Source: JBDRGC01 sp043818215
GTDB lineage: Bacteria; Chloroflexota; Anaerolineae; Anaerolineales; UBA11858
Assembly: GCA_043818215.1 (NCBI GenBank)
Contig: JBDRGC010000526.1
Span: forward strand, 1 to 5,163
Length of the DNA stretch: 5,163 bases
Direction: 5' to 3'
Shown: positions 3,878 through 5,163 of the stretch, in pieces
How the letters are laid out: each line of letters starts with the position of its first letter
Numbering within the stretch: the stretch's first letter is position 1
Made by a program: the position numbers and the translations under genes
Notes under the pieces: generated by a model
What the model saw: only the letters and a program-made list of their open reading frames with translations
Told to the model about the DNA's origin: nothing
Databases searched by the model: none

Positions 3878-5163
3878 ATGAGGCGCGTCAAACCATCTCT
3901 CAAGCTTTTTACCGTCTGCTTTGCAGGATTTCTTCTAGTCTTCGGTGGTTATTGGAGCGTAAGAGCTTATGTGGGGGATATCGACTACAACGACCTGATC
4001 AACACCCTCGATCTCAATATCATCACCACCGCTTTCGGCAGCAACGATTGGACTCCGGCATCACCCTGGAACCCGGCCGCAGACCTCAACGAAGACGACA
4101 AAATCGATATTAAAGACCTGGCCATCGCCGGGCGAAATTCTGGGTCTGAGCATATCTTCCACCGGGGCAGAGATTTTGCCAACAGCGGGGTGAGTGTTTA
4201 CCGCTTAGATGCCTGCCTGGATGGTCAAGACCAGGTGCATATCGCCTGGTCTGATACCACCAACCGGGATGTGTATTACACCCGCCTGGACCGCTATGGC
4301 AACACTCTGATCGATGACGTGCTGGTGGACAGCGGTTCCAGCACCGGGGTGGATATTATCGCCATCGGCTGTGATAAAGTTGGGAATGCCCACCTTTTTT
4401 GGGATTGTGTCAGTAATGTCTGCGAAGCCCGTTACGATCAGTGGGGGTATCCGGTCATCAAGAAGCAGGTGGTCGACAGTTACTGGACGGGGGCCGGTGC
4501 AGATGCGGCCGCAGGGATCGATTCGAACGGCCGTGCCCATCTATTGTATAATATGACGACCTCCCGTTTGATTTACGCCATGTTCACCCCCGAAGGAACT
4601 AAAGCAGTCGCACTCGATGAACCCCTGATTGGCGAGGCAATCGTCTCCCGCTATCGCCAATTGGTCATTGATGGGGATGACAATATCCATCTGGTCTGGT
4701 CAGAAGAAGATGGCACCGATCGCCTGTATTACACCAAACTAGCCACCGATGCATCCACCTCCATTCCAGCGATGGTCTTCGGCCAAACTGGCTGGGATGG
4801 CGGGGTCACCGACAGCCACCGGCCTTCATTGGCGGTCGATTCCCTGGGCAATGCCCTGATCCTGTGGAATCGCGCCAACCCAACCCAACTCCTTTTAGAA
4901 AAAATCGCCCCGGATGGCAGCACTCTGCTGGATGATTATGATATTTTCCCCGATTACAAAGCCGGTTATTTCCAGGACCTGGCAATCGACGGCGAAGGCC
5001 AGTTTCACTTATGGGCACCGACGGATTGGGGTGGCGGCCTGCCCCTCAACGCTTATGGCATTTTCGGCAATGATGCCTCCGTCGTAGACCCCATACAGTG
5101 GGCCATGTTTGGCCGCAAATCTTACTATCCCCAGTTGATGATCGATTCCCAGGAGGATATTCA
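3878..5163 (+). CDS. 5' part of a large secreted dockerin-like, beta-propeller protein (continues at base 1)
   Basis: The ATG at 3878 follows a good ribosome binding site. The frame is open to the window end (428 complete codons) and joins in phase to 1-2149, making a 1,097-residue protein. Residues 1-30 form an export signal: basic start MRRVK, hydrophobic core at about 10-24. Residues 33-88 are a dockerin-like module with two 12-residue calcium loops having acidic or Asn ligands at positions 1, 3, 5, 9 and 12: D34-D45 (D-I-D-Y-N-D-L-I-N-T-L-D) and D69-D80 (D-L-N-E-D-D-K-I-D-I-K-D). From about 105 come seven repeats of roughly 50 residues with the pattern 'D..gn.HLvW......YyT.ld..G' (for example 'QVHIAWSD', 'NIHLVWSEE'), suggesting a seven-bladed propeller. 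The dockerin should bind a cohesin, and the next gene encodes a cohesin-like protein. Dockerins are more often C-terminal, so this placement is unusual. Confidence 0.9.
   Translation, partial: MRRVKPSLKLFTVCFAGFLLVFGGYWSVRAYVGDIDYNDLINTLDLNIITTAFGSNDWTPASPWNPAADLNEDDKIDIKDLAIAGRNSGSEHIFHRGRDFANSGVSVYRLDACLDGQDQVHIAWSDTTNRDVYYTRLDRYGNTLIDDVLVDSGSSTGVDIIAIGCDKVGNAHLFWDCVSNVCEARYDQWGYPVIKKQVVDSYWTGAGADAAAGIDSNGRAHLLYNMTTSRLIYAMFTPEGTKAVALDEPLIGEAIVSRYRQLVIDGDDNIHLVWSEEDGTDRLYYTKLATDASTSIPAMVFGQTGWDGGVTDSHRPSLAVDSLGNALILWNRANPTQLLLEKIAPDGSTLLDDYDIFPDYKAGYFQDLAIDGEGQFHLWAPTDWGGGLPLNAYGIFGNDASVVDPIQWAMFGRKSYYPQLMIDSQEDI
5023..5163. repeat. Right copy of the 141-bp terminal direct repeat
   Basis: Identical to 1-141 in the same orientation. 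It encodes residues about 382-428 of the large dockerin protein, including part of propeller repeats six and seven. Merging the two copies removes the duplication and closes the molecule at 5,022 bp. Confidence 0.95.

Noticed and set aside
3631..3903. Minus-strand ORF over the MITE-like element and upstream region
   Set aside because: It covers the inverted-repeat arm, hairpins and the start of the dockerin gene. The translation has no recognisable fold and no ribosome binding site was seen.
3790..4113. Alternative plus-strand ORF overlapping the start of the dockerin gene
   Set aside because: It is out of frame with the gene that has a good ribosome binding site, a signal peptide and paired calcium loops. 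Its Arg-rich translation is typical of a shadow frame.
4205..4540. Minus-strand 111-codon ORF within the propeller region
   Set aside because: It lies antisense to strongly repeat-patterned coding sequence. Its 'DxHxxP' strings mirror the propeller codons, so it is a shadow.
1..5163. Plasmid replication, mobilisation, integrase, toxin-antitoxin or CRISPR features
   Set aside because: None was found on either strand: no Rep, relaxase or recombinase-like protein, no spaced direct-repeat array and no clear iterons. Calling this a plasmid would go beyond the evidence.

Overview
This window is most likely one full turn of a circular (or tandemly repeated) 5,022-bp DNA unit. Its first 141 bases (1-141) are identical to its last 141 (5023-5163). 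A single reading frame that starts at 3878 runs off the right end and continues in phase from base 2 to a stop at 2147-2149. An exact overlap of this size is what an assembler leaves on a closed contig. A true circle, a head-to-tail chromosomal duplication and an assembly artefact cannot be told apart from the sequence alone.

The likely source is an uncultured member of the Chloroflexota, near Anaerolineae. The reasons are the dockerin-like 'NPAADLNxDD...DIKDLAI' motif, a cohesin-like secreted protein ending in 'VYLPLVLR', and small hairpin and inverted-repeat elements between genes. Lineage is inferred from motif style only.

Layout in circular order. A regulatory region (3709-3877) with hairpins and a good Shine-Dalgarno site leads into a 1,097-residue secreted protein (3878-5022 joined to 1-2149). 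That protein has a signal peptide or anchor, an N-terminal dockerin-like pair of calcium loops, seven propeller-like repeats, a CARDB-like domain, two carboxypeptidase-regulatory-like domains and an unrecognised C-terminal region. Nine bases downstream is a 203-residue secreted cohesin-like protein (2159-2770). Dockerins bind cohesins, so this two-gene operon could encode an extracellular protein and its own docking partner. No catalytic domain was recognised.

The rest (2771-3708) looks like a patchwork of remnants and repeats: the 3' end of a major facilitator superfamily (MFS) transporter gene without its front (2817-3125), a strong terminator hairpin (3131-3171), a large inverted repeat (3195-3289), a possible 3' remnant of a minus-strand gene (3289-3429), a 35-bp hairpin (3473-3507) and a 194-bp imperfect inverted-repeat element resembling a MITE (3515-3708). 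No replication, mobilisation, integrase, toxin-antitoxin, tRNA, rRNA or CRISPR feature was seen, so a self-replicating plasmid is not supported by gene content.
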